A DNA stretch of 64,000 bases from VBCK01 sp035511515 (GTDB lineage: Bacteria > Pseudomonadota > Gammaproteobacteria > Burkholderiales > Burkholderiaceae_F), in NCBI GenBank assembly GCA_035511515.1, contig DATKFG010000013.1, forward strand, positions 26,937 to 90,936. The letters are read 5' to 3'. Made by a program: the position numbers and the translations under genes. Below, in pieces: positions 24,590 through 32,797 of the stretch; position 1 is the stretch's first letter, and the number at the start of each line of letters is the position of its first letter. The notes under the pieces are model-generated. The model was given only the letters and a program-made list of their open reading frames with translations. It ran no database searches and was not told where the DNA came from.

Positions 24590-25957
24590 ATGACGGCAAT
24601 TATCGGAAAGGCGATTCCGCCACAGCGCAAGCGTGTGCTTGACGCGTTGGCATTGCGCGAGCCCGACAAGGTGCCGATTGGTCTGTGGGGAACGATCGAG
24701 GGGTACCAGAACCTTCGCAAGGCGGTCGGCATGGAATACAAAGCCGATCCGCGCGATTACCGCACCGGCTCCACCACGTGGACGACCGATGTGAGTTTCG
24801 AAGCCGATCTGGCCGAAAAACTGGACGTCGATTTCCTGCGCATCTCGCTGGGACCTCCGGGTGGTTCGCCGGGCTTCCGGTCGATCCGCTTCGAGGAAGT
24901 TCCCTTTGACATGGGTATCTCGCCGCCGGATGCGGAAATCAACGTGGACGAATGGGGGGTCATCCGCAAGTGGACGCCGCACGAAAACGGCGGCTACTAC
25001 GAGATGATCGGATACCCGCTGTTTCACGCCACCAGCGCGCCCTTGGAAGAGGGTTTGAAGATGCTCGAGGCCTATCCGTGGCTGGACCCCAAGGACGAGG
25101 CGATGTACGCCGATTCGCCGATACCCGGGGTGTCGCTGCGCGATTACTGCAAGTTCATCCGCAACGAGACGCCGTTCGCGCTGATGGGGCAGGCCGGCAA
25201 GGGGGGCCTGTTCGAGCAGGCCAAGTACATGGTCGGCTATGCCAAGATTTTCTCCGACTTCATCGAGTCGCCCCAGTTTCTGGACGCCTTGCTGACCAAG
25301 CTGGTGGACATTGAAATCGAAATCAACAAGACGATGATCGACCAGTGCGGCGAGTACCTGGACTGGATTCGCGTCAGCCCGGAAGATCTTGCCAGCGAGA
25401 AAACCGCGTTCATGTCGCTGAACATGTTCGAGAGCCAGCTCAAGCCGCACTATTACCGTTCGATTCGCGCGATCCGGGAGTACTACCTCAAGAAGAACCC
25501 GAACGGCCGCATCCAATTTCACAGCTGCGGCGCGATCGCCGAGCCGTTCGTGCGCGGCTTGATGGACTGCGGGGTCGATGGTTATGACAGCCTGCCGCCC
25601 AAGGTTGCGCGGCATTCCAATCCAGCGGCCAAGAAGCGCCAGCTGGGCAAGGAAATGTTCTTCTACGGCGGCATCGATGTCCAGGAGACGCTGCCGTGGG
25701 GCAATATGGATCAGGTTCGTGCCGAGGTCAGGGCGCGCATCTGGGAGATGGGAAAGGGGGGCGGGTACCTCTTGAGCTCCTCGCATCGGCTCGAACACGA
25801 CGTTCCCACCGAGAACGTGCTGGCCATGATCGACGAGGCGCGCCAGTACGGCACCTATCCGCTGCCCGCGGACCCTCCACCCGGCGCCGACACGGGCGAA
25901 GGCTACGAACCCTGGACCGAAAAGCAGCCGCGCCGCAAGCGCGAGGTCGCGGCCTGA
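24590..25957 (+). CDS. URO-D-type corrinoid methyltransferase 2
   Basis: 455 aa from ATG 24590 after GGGGAGG. It is another URO-D-superfamily methyltransferase but only distantly like the first: longer, with an insert in the middle. The zinc motif QFHSCG lies near residue 308, followed by a catalytic-looking block DCGVDGYDSLPPK. The region near the C-terminus where MtaA/MtbA have the third ligand Cys reads SSSHRLEH. It is directly followed by corrinoid protein 2, so the pair forms an independent demethylating module with its own promoter box. Substrate unknown. Confidence 0.83.
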   Translation: MTAIIGKAIPPQRKRVLDALALREPDKVPIGLWGTIEGYQNLRKAVGMEYKADPRDYRTGSTTWTTDVSFEADLAEKLDVDFLRISLGPPGGSPGFRSIRFEEVPFDMGISPPDAEINVDEWGVIRKWTPHENGGYYEMIGYPLFHATSAPLEEGLKMLEAYPWLDPKDEAMYADSPIPGVSLRDYCKFIRNETPFALMGQAGKGGLFEQAKYMVGYAKIFSDFIESPQFLDALLTKLVDIEIEINKTMIDQCGEYLDWIRVSPEDLASEKTAFMSLNMFESQLKPHYYRSIRAIREYYLKKNPNGRIQFHSCGAIAEPFVRGLMDCGVDGYDSLPPKVARHSNPAAKKRQLGKEMFFYGGIDVQETLPWGNMDQVRAEVRARIWEMGKGGGYLLSSSHRLEHDVPTENVLAMIDEARQYGTYPLPADPPPGADTGEGYEPWTEKQPRRKREVAA

Positions 25958-26008
25958 TCCCGGGCTGTCGACCGTACCGCCTTTTTCGCCGAGCAGACGG
26001 AATCAGAT

Positions 26009-26845
26009 ATGCCATTGCAGATCAACACCGAGCTGGAATTCGACCTCGAGGACCTTCAATACGACATTGATGATTCTCGCAGCACCGATCGATGGTCCGA
26101 CGCCCCGCCGGACGTCAAGGATCTGTTCCACCGAATCGAGTGGAACATCATCAATGGAGAGCACGTCAAATCCAACGAGCTGATCTCGCTGGCGCTGCAG
26201 AAGTCGGTTTCTGCACGCACCCTGATCGCGGGGCCGATGGCCACGGGCATCGCCGAGGTCGGCCGCCGCTTCAAGATGGACGAGTACTTCCTTCCCGAGG
26301 TCATGATGTCGGCCAAGTGCATGCACAACGCACTGGGCCTGCTCAAACCGCTGATCATCGCGGAGAAGACCGAGCATGTCGGCACGGTCGTGGTCGGCAC
26401 GGTACAGGGCGATCTGCACGACATCGGCAAGAAGATCGTCGGCATGATGCTCGAAGCTGCGGGCTTCACGGTCGTCGACCTGGGCGTTTCGGTTCCGCCG
26501 GAGGATTTCATCCGGGCGATCCGCGAGCACAAGCCGGTGATCGTGGGGTTCTCGGCGCTTCTGACGACCACCATGAACATGCAGTGGGAAACGATCAAGC
26601 AGATCAAGGCCGAAGGTCTGCGCGACCAGGTCAAGATCTTCGTTGGCGGGGCGCCCATCAGTCAGGCCTGGTGCGACAAGATCGGCGCCGACGCCTATGC
26701 GGCCGATGCATTGATCGCCGTCGACAAGGCTCGGGCCTGCATCGGTATCCATAAGAGCCTGGCGGGCGGCGACCCCGCCTTGCACGCCGCCATGCTGCGG
26801 ATCGACAAGGAACGCGAGGCGGTCAAGGCTAAAGCCACTGCCTGA
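26009..26845 (+). CDS. corrinoid-binding methyl carrier protein 2
   Basis: 278 aa. It has an unusually long N-terminus of about 45 polar residues before the helical cap domain, then the B12-binding fold with GDLHDIGKKIVGMML near residue 134 (axial His in D-x-H-x-x-G) and SALLTTT and GGAPIS loops. It starts 51 bp after URO-D methyltransferase 2 and presumably accepts its methyl group. The acidic N-terminal extension could set partner specificity. The next gene starts 6 bp later. Confidence 0.92.
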   Translation: MPLQINTELEFDLEDLQYDIDDSRSTDRWSDAPPDVKDLFHRIEWNIINGEHVKSNELISLALQKSVSARTLIAGPMATGIAEVGRRFKMDEYFLPEVMMSAKCMHNALGLLKPLIIAEKTEHVGTVVVGTVQGDLHDIGKKIVGMMLEAAGFTVVDLGVSVPPEDFIRAIREHKPVIVGFSALLTTTMNMQWETIKQIKAEGLRDQVKIFVGGAPISQAWCDKIGADAYAADALIAVDKARACIGIHKSLAGGDPALHAAMLRIDKEREAVKAKATA

Positions 26846-26851
26846 ACCTTC

Positions 26852-28018
26852 ATGAAATCGGGCCCCGACTTTGCGGCCACGGCCGCTCAGCCGCCAGCAG
26901 GCGCGGCGTCGGTCTGGGTGCGCCGACCCGATTCGTTGCTGGGACTGACGGGCGCCGCCGCTCTTTTCTGCGCCGGCGCGCTCGGGGCCGTCGACGGGGG
27001 ATGGGGCTACGCCCTGCTCTTGCTCGCCGGCGCGCTTCTGGCCGGCGCACTGGCCGTTCTCGCCGTGCTCGCCCTTTCGTCGCGCGGCGATGCCGCGATG
27101 CTCGCGAGCTGGTCCACGAAGGCATTCCTCGCCGGTGCGTGGGCCTACGGCTGGGGCGTGAGCGCGCTGGGCGGGTACTTCGTGCGCGAGACGCTGCATG
27201 GGCGAATGCAAGCGCGCTGGATCGCGTTCGGGCTGGCGGCCCTGGCCGCGTTGATCGTCCTGGACCTCGGTCTTTACAGGCGCCTGGTCGCTTACAACCA
27301 GGTCACGTGGCGGCGCTACCGCGCCCACCTTTCGCGAGCCGACGCGGAGCCGGCGGCCATGCGTCGCACGCTGATCGATGAAGTGCTGCTGCATCGCACG
27401 CTGCACCGCACCAGCGCGCTGCGCTGGTGGCGACATACCCTGATCTTCTGGGGCTTCGCGCTGATGTTCGTTACGGAACTGCTGGCCGTGGTGTTCCGCG
27501 AGGCGGTACCGGCCTTCGGCTGGCGCGATATCTGGCGCGTGCCGGGCCATCCCCTGCGCGCGGCTTTTGAATTCGCCTTCGACTTCTTTGGCGTGATGGT
27601 CCTGCTCGGATGTGTGCTGGCCCTGATCTGGCGTTGGCGCGTCAACGGCACCGATGAGCAAAAGTACAGCGACACACCGACGGTGCTGTTCCTGCTGGTT
27701 GTCGTCACCAGCGGCTTTGCCCTGGAAGCCGCACGGCTTGCTGCCGCGCCGGACACTCCGAACGCCTGGGCATCGTTCGGCGGCCTGGCAATGGCGCGGA
27801 CCGTTGGACCGATGTTGCCGGCCAGCATCCAGACACCTCTCTGGTACGCGCACGCCGTCGGAGCGTGCCTGTTCATCGCCTACGTTCCGCTCGGGCGAAT
27901 GGTTCATTCGTGCGCGACACCCCTGGGTCGGCTGTTGAACTCGCAGCGGCAGCTGCTCGCAGCCAAGAAACACGGCGTGCTGGCCGGATTGATGCGCCAG
28001 CGCACCCCGAGTCAATAG
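26852..28018 (+). CDS. NarI/HdrE-like cytochrome b membrane protein
   Basis: 388 aa with about eight hydrophobic segments. The C-terminal half resembles the di-heme cytochrome b of NarI and heterodisulfide-reductase-associated membrane subunits: His in RWWRHTLIFWGF near residue 195 and paired His in LWYAHAVGACLFIAYVPLGRMVHS near 330-350 are candidate heme ligands. The N-terminal part has three or four extra spans. It could link the quinone pool to a soluble redox partner that reduces the corrinoid activators or accepts electrons from methyl oxidation. No catalytic subunit is adjacent; the nearest molybdoenzymes are at 40 and 56 kb and lack membrane anchors. Confidence 0.65.
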   Translation: MKSGPDFAATAAQPPAGAASVWVRRPDSLLGLTGAAALFCAGALGAVDGGWGYALLLLAGALLAGALAVLAVLALSSRGDAAMLASWSTKAFLAGAWAYGWGVSALGGYFVRETLHGRMQARWIAFGLAALAALIVLDLGLYRRLVAYNQVTWRRYRAHLSRADAEPAAMRRTLIDEVLLHRTLHRTSALRWWRHTLIFWGFALMFVTELLAVVFREAVPAFGWRDIWRVPGHPLRAAFEFAFDFFGVMVLLGCVLALIWRWRVNGTDEQKYSDTPTVLFLLVVVTSGFALEAARLAAAPDTPNAWASFGGLAMARTVGPMLPASIQTPLWYAHAVGACLFIAYVPLGRMVHSCATPLGRLLNSQRQLLAAKKHGVLAGLMRQRTPSQ

Positions 28019-28051
28019 CCCGGTCCGGCGGCGGAAGGAGCGTTCGATCCC

Positions 28052-28861
28052 ATGCAAGACATCATCGCCATCTACGGCAGCACTTGCAGCCTGAAAACGG
28101 AGGTCGCCCAGCAGCTCTCGCGTCTGACCGGCTTCAAGGTCACCAATCGCGGCGAGCTCGCGACGACTCGGGCCAAGTTCCTGCGACTGGCAACTGCAGG
28201 GCAGCTTTCGATCGAAGAACATCGCAGAATCGACGCCGAGACGCTCAGGATGGCGGCTCGCGACGAGCGGCTGATGATCTTCGAGAGCAGCCTGATGGAT
28301 GCGGTGCTCAGGGACGTGCCCAGGGTGTTCTGGGTCCGCCTCTACGCGGACGACGCAACGCGCAACGCGCGCTGGACCCGACGCAAGGAGGACGGCGGAG
28401 GGCGAACCCGGCAGCTCGGCGAGAGCGTCAGCGCGCGCGACGCCGAAGACGCGAAACTGCGCTCGATGCTGTACGCCAGCACGGCCGGCGCGGTCACACC
28501 GGCGATAGAAATCGACACTTCGGGACAAAAAGCCCCGGATGTGGCCGCTCGGATCTGGGCCGCATTCGAGAAGACCTCCGGCATTCAGAACGTGGTGACC
28601 AACAAGCCCGAGATGGACAAGAGCGCCGCCCGCGGCATCAACCCCGGGCCGGCTTCCGGGGTCGTCCGGCGCTTTTCCGCCAAACAGAGCCCATTCGGCG
28701 GCTACATAGCGGACGATCGCAGCGGCAAGGAAATCTACGTGCACAAGTCCGCGCTGAAGGGGGCCAGCGAACTCGCCCCGGGTACGCGCGTCGAGTTTCA
28801 GATTGTCGAGGACGGATTCGGCGGTTTTAAGGCAACCAATGTCACTCTTGCGGCAGCCTGA
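28052..28861 (+). CDS. kinase-like P-loop domain fused to a cold-shock domain
   Basis: 269 aa. Residues 1-180 look like a cytidylate-kinase-type fold: IIAIYGSTCSLKT at the P-loop position, a helical region with RRIDAETLRMAARDERL, and WVRLYADDATRNARWTRRKED as a lid-like segment. The Walker glycine before Lys is Leu, so nucleotide binding may be altered. After a linker, residues 202-267 are a cold-shock domain (GVVRRFSAKQSPFGGYI, IYVHKSALKG). The combination suggests RNA or ssDNA binding coupled to a degenerate kinase. Its place in a methyl-transfer operon is unexplained. Start ATG 28052 follows GGAAGGAG. Confidence 0.65.
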   Translation: MQDIIAIYGSTCSLKTEVAQQLSRLTGFKVTNRGELATTRAKFLRLATAGQLSIEEHRRIDAETLRMAARDERLMIFESSLMDAVLRDVPRVFWVRLYADDATRNARWTRRKEDGGGRTRQLGESVSARDAEDAKLRSMLYASTAGAVTPAIEIDTSGQKAPDVAARIWAAFEKTSGIQNVVTNKPEMDKSAARGINPGPASGVVRRFSAKQSPFGGYIADDRSGKEIYVHKSALKGASELAPGTRVEFQIVEDGFGGFKATNVTLAAA

Positions 28862-28952
28862 ACTTGCGGAGGGCGCGTGCGTGCGAGAATATTACGCACG
28901 TCGAGGTGCGACCTGCGCGCCCCGCTTTTCAGCGCCATGACCGCACCGCAAC

Positions 28953-29942
28953 ATGAGTGACTCGCGACAAGGCAGGATCGAATGGAATCGGCTGCAGATT
29001 TTTTATGCCGTTGCCGACGCCGGCAGCTTTTCGCAAGCCGGGCGAAAGCTGAAGCTGAGCCAGTCGGCCATCAGCCGGCAGGTCTGTGCCCTCGAGGAAG
29101 CGCTTAAGACTCCCCTGTTCCACCGACACGCGCGCGGCCTGGCCCTGACCGAGCAGGGCGACGAGTTCTATCGCGCCGTGAAAGACATGAGCAATCGTCT
29201 TGATGAAGCCGTGTCCCGGGTGGCCGAAGCGCAGCGCCAGCCGCAAGGGCCCCTGAAGATCACGACGACGGTCACGTTCGGATCGGCCTGGCTGACCTCG
29301 AGGATCAACCTGTTTCACATGCAGTACCCGGAGATTTCCGTCAGTCTGGTGCTGTCGGACGGTCTCGAACTGGACCTTTCAGCGCGCGAGGCGGACGCAG
29401 CGATCCGTTTTGCCCCGCAGACTCACCCGAGGCTGATCGAACGCAAGCTGATGACGGTTCACTACCACCTGTTCGCAAGCCCGCAGTACCTCGCAAAGCA
29501 CGGCATGCCTGGATCGATCGATGACCTGGCGGAACATGAACTGATCGTCTATGGCGACGAGGCCCCGATGCCGGTAGAGAACATGAACTGGATTCTGAGC
29601 CATGGTATGCCGCTGGGGCAGCAGCGACGCGCGGCGCTGCGAGTCAACAGCGTGTACGCCATCTACCGGGCCGTCAGGAGCGGCCTCGGCATCGGAGCTC
29701 TGCCTTATTACGTGGCGGAGGACGGCCCGGGCGTCGAAATCATCCTTCCGGAAATCACGGGCCCCTCGTTCGACGTGTTCTTCGTGTACGCCGAGGAACG
29801 GCGTTGGTCCAAGCGCATCATGGTCCTGCGCGACTTCCTGCTGGCCCAGATAGAAAGAGAACCGCCCATGCAGTGCTGCGCGAAGCCTGCCGGACGCTCG
29901 CCACGGCCGGCCAAGGTCGACGAGCATGCAGTGGACGCATAG
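28953..29942 (+). CDS. LysR-family transcriptional regulator 2
   Basis: 329 aa. The winged HTH at about residues 8-66 shows FYAVADAGSFSQAGRKLKLS and SQSAISRQVCALEEALKTPL; the effector domain follows, and the last 20 residues are a basic extension. It lies between the URO-D module 2 operon and the activator 2 operon. Its 3' end (29926-29940) overlaps an ATGC-N7-GCAT box that would serve the next gene. Either this protein or the LysR at 584-1579 is the likely reader of the box family. Effector unknown, perhaps a methylated substrate. Confidence 0.87.
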   Translation: MSDSRQGRIEWNRLQIFYAVADAGSFSQAGRKLKLSQSAISRQVCALEEALKTPLFHRHARGLALTEQGDEFYRAVKDMSNRLDEAVSRVAEAQRQPQGPLKITTTVTFGSAWLTSRINLFHMQYPEISVSLVLSDGLELDLSAREADAAIRFAPQTHPRLIERKLMTVHYHLFASPQYLAKHGMPGSIDDLAEHELIVYGDEAPMPVENMNWILSHGMPLGQQRRAALRVNSVYAIYRAVRSGLGIGALPYYVAEDGPGVEIILPEITGPSFDVFFVYAEERRWSKRIMVLRDFLLAQIEREPPMQCCAKPAGRSPRPAKVDEHAVDA

Positions 29943-29972
29943 GGCAGGTACCTGCCATGTGCGTTGACATGG
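29926..29972. promoter_or_regulatory. ATGC-N7-GCAT box 5 with two adjacent palindromes
   Basis: ATGC-AGTGGAC-GCAT at 29926-29940 overlaps the last codons of the LysR gene. Immediately after come a perfect palindrome GGCAGGTACCTGCC (29943-29956) and CCATGT-N6-ACATGG (29955-29972). All lie upstream of the activator gene at 30062. Neither palindrome has a following T-run, so operator function is more likely than termination. Confidence 0.6.
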
Positions 29973-30061
29973 GGTAGCGCCGAAGTATCGTCTGACCATC
30001 TTGCCTGCCTGCCGGCTGGCCGGTTTCCACGGGCAGGCGACCGTTCGACTGCGAGGGCGAT

Positions 30062-32089
30062 TTGCAAGATTCCCCTGGATCAGCCCCCGCGGCTGCTGTC
30101 TCAGGAACGCTGCGCGTCGTGTTCACACCGTCAGGTAAACGGGGCGAGTTCCCGGGCGGGACCACCGTGCTGGCAGCAGCGCGCGCCCTCGGCGTGGACC
30201 TTGACTCGGTGTGCGGTGGCCGCGCGGTGTGCGGCCGGTGTCAGGTCACGCCGACGGTCGGCGAGTTCGCCAAGCACCGCATTTCGTCCCGGACGGACAG
30301 TCTGTCCGAAGTGACGGAAACCGAACGCCGCTACGCGAGCATCAAAGGGCTCGACCCGACGCGCCGACTGAGCTGTCAAGCGCAGATTCGCGGCGACTGC
30401 ATCATCGATGTGCCCGCGGAAAGCCAATTGCATCGACAGATCGTTCGCAAGGCGGCCGATGATATTCGCGATCTGCAGATCGACCCGCTGGTCACACTCC
30501 ATTACATCGAACCCCGGCGCCCGGACATGGACGATCAGACCTGCGATCTGACCCGGGTGCTCCGCACCCTGGAATCGGATTGGGGACTGAAGGAGCTTCG
30601 GGCCGACCTCCCGTTCCTGCAATCACTGTCGGCGGCGCTGCGGGCCGGCCAACGCTACGGCGGCGATTGGCAGGTCACCGTCGCCGTGCGCAACGGCCGC
30701 GATCTGGTGGCGGTCTGGCCGGGCCTGAAAGAACGGATTTTCGGCATTGCCGTGGATGTGGGAACCACCACGATCGCCGGCCACCTGTGCGACCTGGCCA
30801 CGGGCGAGGTGCTGGCGAGCGCCGGAATGATGAACCCGCAGATCCGCTTCGGCGAAGATCTGATGAGCCGCATTTCCTACCTTCAGCAGAACGCCGGTGC
30901 CGCGGCCGGCCTGACCGCCGCGGCGCGGGGCGCGCTGCAGCAGCTGGCGACGCATCTGTCCGTCGAAGCGAAGGTCGCCCCGGAAGACATCGTCGAGCTC
31001 GTGATCGTCGGCAATCCCACGATGCACCATCTCGTGCTCGGGATCGACCCGACGCAGTTGGGCATGGAGCCGTTCCCGCTGGTCGTCGACCGGGGGCTCG
31101 ACGTGCTGGCGCGGGATCTGGGCGTTGCGGTCTGCGCGGGCGCGCATGCCTACTTCCTGCCGTGTATCGCAGGCCACGTGGGCGCCGATACCGCCGGCGT
31201 GATCCTCTCGCAGGCCCCGCATACGAGCAGCGAGATGACGCTCGTCATCGATGTGGGAACCAACGCGGAGCTCGTGCTGGGAAGCAGCGAACGGCTGATC
31301 GCCTGCAGCAGCCCCACCGGGCCGGCGTTCGAAGGAGCGCAGATCAGCTGCGGCCAGCGGGCCGCGCCCGGCGCAATCGAACGCGTGCGCATCGATCCGG
31401 CAACGCTCGCGCCGCGCATCAAGGTCATCGGGAGCGATCTGTGGTCCGACGATGCGGATTTCGCCGCATCCATTGAAAGCTTCGGCGTCACCGGCATCTG
31501 CGGATCCGGGATCATCGAAGCCGTGGCCGAGCTGTTCCTGTGCGGAATCCTCGATGCCAGCGGGCGCATGAGCGCTAAGGGCCACGACGTCGCCTCGCAC
31601 CCCTGGCTTTTGCCCAGGGGCCGAAACGTCGAGTACGTACTGTACCGGGCCGGCGATCGCGTAGTGAAGATCGTTCCCGCCGATATCCGGGCGATCCAAC
31701 TGGCAAAAGCAGCGTGTTATTCGGGCGCGCGCCTGCTGATGGACCGGATGGGCGTCAAGCAGGTCGACCGTGTGCTTCTGGCTGGCGCCTTCGGCAGCTA
31801 CATCGACGTGAGGTACGCGATGACGCTCGGCATGATTCCCGATTGCCCGCTGGATCACGTGCGGTCGGTTGGCAATGCGGCCGGCACCGGAGCCCGCATC
31901 GCGCTGCTGTCGGCCTCGGCCCGCGACGAGATCGAGCGCGTGATCCGGCGCGTCGAAAAGGTCGAGACAGCGATCGAGCCCAGATTCCAGCAGTACTTCG
32001 TTTCCGCCATGAACCTGCCCAACGCCGACGATCCCTTTCCCAACCTGGAACGGGTCGTCAAGCTGCCGCCCCGCAAGGCAGCGTCATGA
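30062..32089 (+). CDS. corrinoid activation protein (RACo/RamA-like, DUF4445) 2
   Basis: 675 aa. The N-terminal [2Fe-2S] domain has Cys at about 51, 57, 60 and 105 (VCGGRAVCGRC and LSCQA); the C-terminal ASKHA ATPase has VDVGTTTIAGHLCDL and IDVGTNAELVLGS. Compared with the other two activators it has a longer spacer before the fourth Cys and a different middle region, so it probably serves a different corrinoid partner, perhaps corrinoid protein 2. I accept TTG 30062 as start (GAGGG upstream); a GTG at 30119 would cut off part of the ferredoxin domain. It overlaps the CDGSH gene by 4 bp. Confidence 0.88.
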   Translation: MQDSPGSAPAAAVSGTLRVVFTPSGKRGEFPGGTTVLAAARALGVDLDSVCGGRAVCGRCQVTPTVGEFAKHRISSRTDSLSEVTETERRYASIKGLDPTRRLSCQAQIRGDCIIDVPAESQLHRQIVRKAADDIRDLQIDPLVTLHYIEPRRPDMDDQTCDLTRVLRTLESDWGLKELRADLPFLQSLSAALRAGQRYGGDWQVTVAVRNGRDLVAVWPGLKERIFGIAVDVGTTTIAGHLCDLATGEVLASAGMMNPQIRFGEDLMSRISYLQQNAGAAAGLTAAARGALQQLATHLSVEAKVAPEDIVELVIVGNPTMHHLVLGIDPTQLGMEPFPLVVDRGLDVLARDLGVAVCAGAHAYFLPCIAGHVGADTAGVILSQAPHTSSEMTLVIDVGTNAELVLGSSERLIACSSPTGPAFEGAQISCGQRAAPGAIERVRIDPATLAPRIKVIGSDLWSDDADFAASIESFGVTGICGSGIIEAVAELFLCGILDASGRMSAKGHDVASHPWLLPRGRNVEYVLYRAGDRVVKIVPADIRAIQLAKAACYSGARLLMDRMGVKQVDRVLLAGAFGSYIDVRYAMTLGMIPDCPLDHVRSVGNAAGTGARIALLSASARDEIERVIRRVEKVETAIEPRFQQYFVSAMNLPNADDPFPNLERVVKLPPRKAAS

Positions 32090-32409
32090 CGACGGGGCCC
32101 GACGACACTGCCCCCGACCCGGGGCCTGCCGGCACCCGCGAGCTTCCCGTGTGCGCGCAAAACGGGCCGTACGAGGTCCCCGTCACCGCCGGCGAAGAGT
32201 ATGCATGGTGCAGCTGCGGCCTGAGCGCCAACCAACCCTGGTGCGACGGCTCGCATCGATCGACCGGCTTCAAGCCGATCCGGTTCGTTGCGCCCATGTC
32301 GGCGATGTACATGATGTGCGGCTGCAAGCGCTCCGAGAACCCGCCGTACTGCTTCGGAAACTGTCGAGGCGACCCGCGCGCGCGAAGCGCAGCGCAATCC
32401 GTCTGGTGA
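32086..32409 (+). CDS. CDGSH-type iron-sulfur protein with a variant second motif
   Basis: 107 aa, starting in an ATGA overlap with the activator. The first motif CSCGLSANQPWCDGSH is a canonical CDGSH [2Fe-2S] site (3 Cys, 1 His). The second, CGCKRSENPPYCFGNC, keeps C-x-C-x2-S-x3-P-x-C but has Asp to Phe and His to Cys, giving a possible four-Cys site. Such two-motif proteins are small redox or cluster-transfer factors. Translational coupling to a [2Fe-2S] activator suggests cluster supply or electron delivery to it. Confidence 0.85.
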   Translation: MTTGPDDTAPDPGPAGTRELPVCAQNGPYEVPVTAGEEYAWCSCGLSANQPWCDGSHRSTGFKPIRFVAPMSAMYMMCGCKRSENPPYCFGNCRGDPRARSAAQSVW

Positions 32410-32413
32410 GTCG

Positions 32414-32722
32414 ATGGCGAACCACCCCGTCTTTCGAGTCGAAGTGTCGATGAATCTGGTGCGCGCCATCGTGCCGCACGACCTGCAACCCGGCGAAACG
32501 GTGGTCGCCGCCAGCAAGCTCGAGGTGGGAACCCAGGCCGCGCTGAACTTCAAGCGCAACGGCAGCCTGGATGGCACGTATTTTTTCGTGGATCTCGCAC
32601 AAGCCCGAACGTTCGCCAGGCTGTGCCTGGAATTCATGCGCTTGCTGGTCGATCGACGTCTGGCCACCCTCGCCTCCCTGCCGCCGACCGAGCCCTTTTT
32701 CGCCGACCCCGATGAGCGGTGA
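32414..32722 (+). CDS. hypothetical 102-aa protein
   Basis: Starts at ATG 32414, four bases after the CDGSH stop, so it is in the same operon. No membrane span or signal. A core with FRVEVSMNLVRAIVPHDL, ETVVAASKLEVGTQAALNF and TYFFVDLAQARTFARLCLEFMRLL looks like a small alpha/beta fold. No known motif; I do not recognise it. Its place between activator/CDGSH and folD suggests a role in the same one-carbon system. Confidence 0.6.
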   Translation: MANHPVFRVEVSMNLVRAIVPHDLQPGETVVAASKLEVGTQAALNFKRNGSLDGTYFFVDLAQARTFARLCLEFMRLLVDRRLATLASLPPTEPFFADPDER

Positions 32723-32797
32723 GAGCGCTCGCGGGCAAGGTGGTCGGCCTGTTCCGAGCCTCGCGCCGCCCGCCCTCACTGAAGGAGTCTGCACCTC

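Noticed and set aside
26697..26711. ATGC-N7-GCAT inside corrinoid gene 2
   Set aside because: It matches the dyad but lies in coding sequence; one chance match in the window is about what is expected, so it is not counted as an operator.
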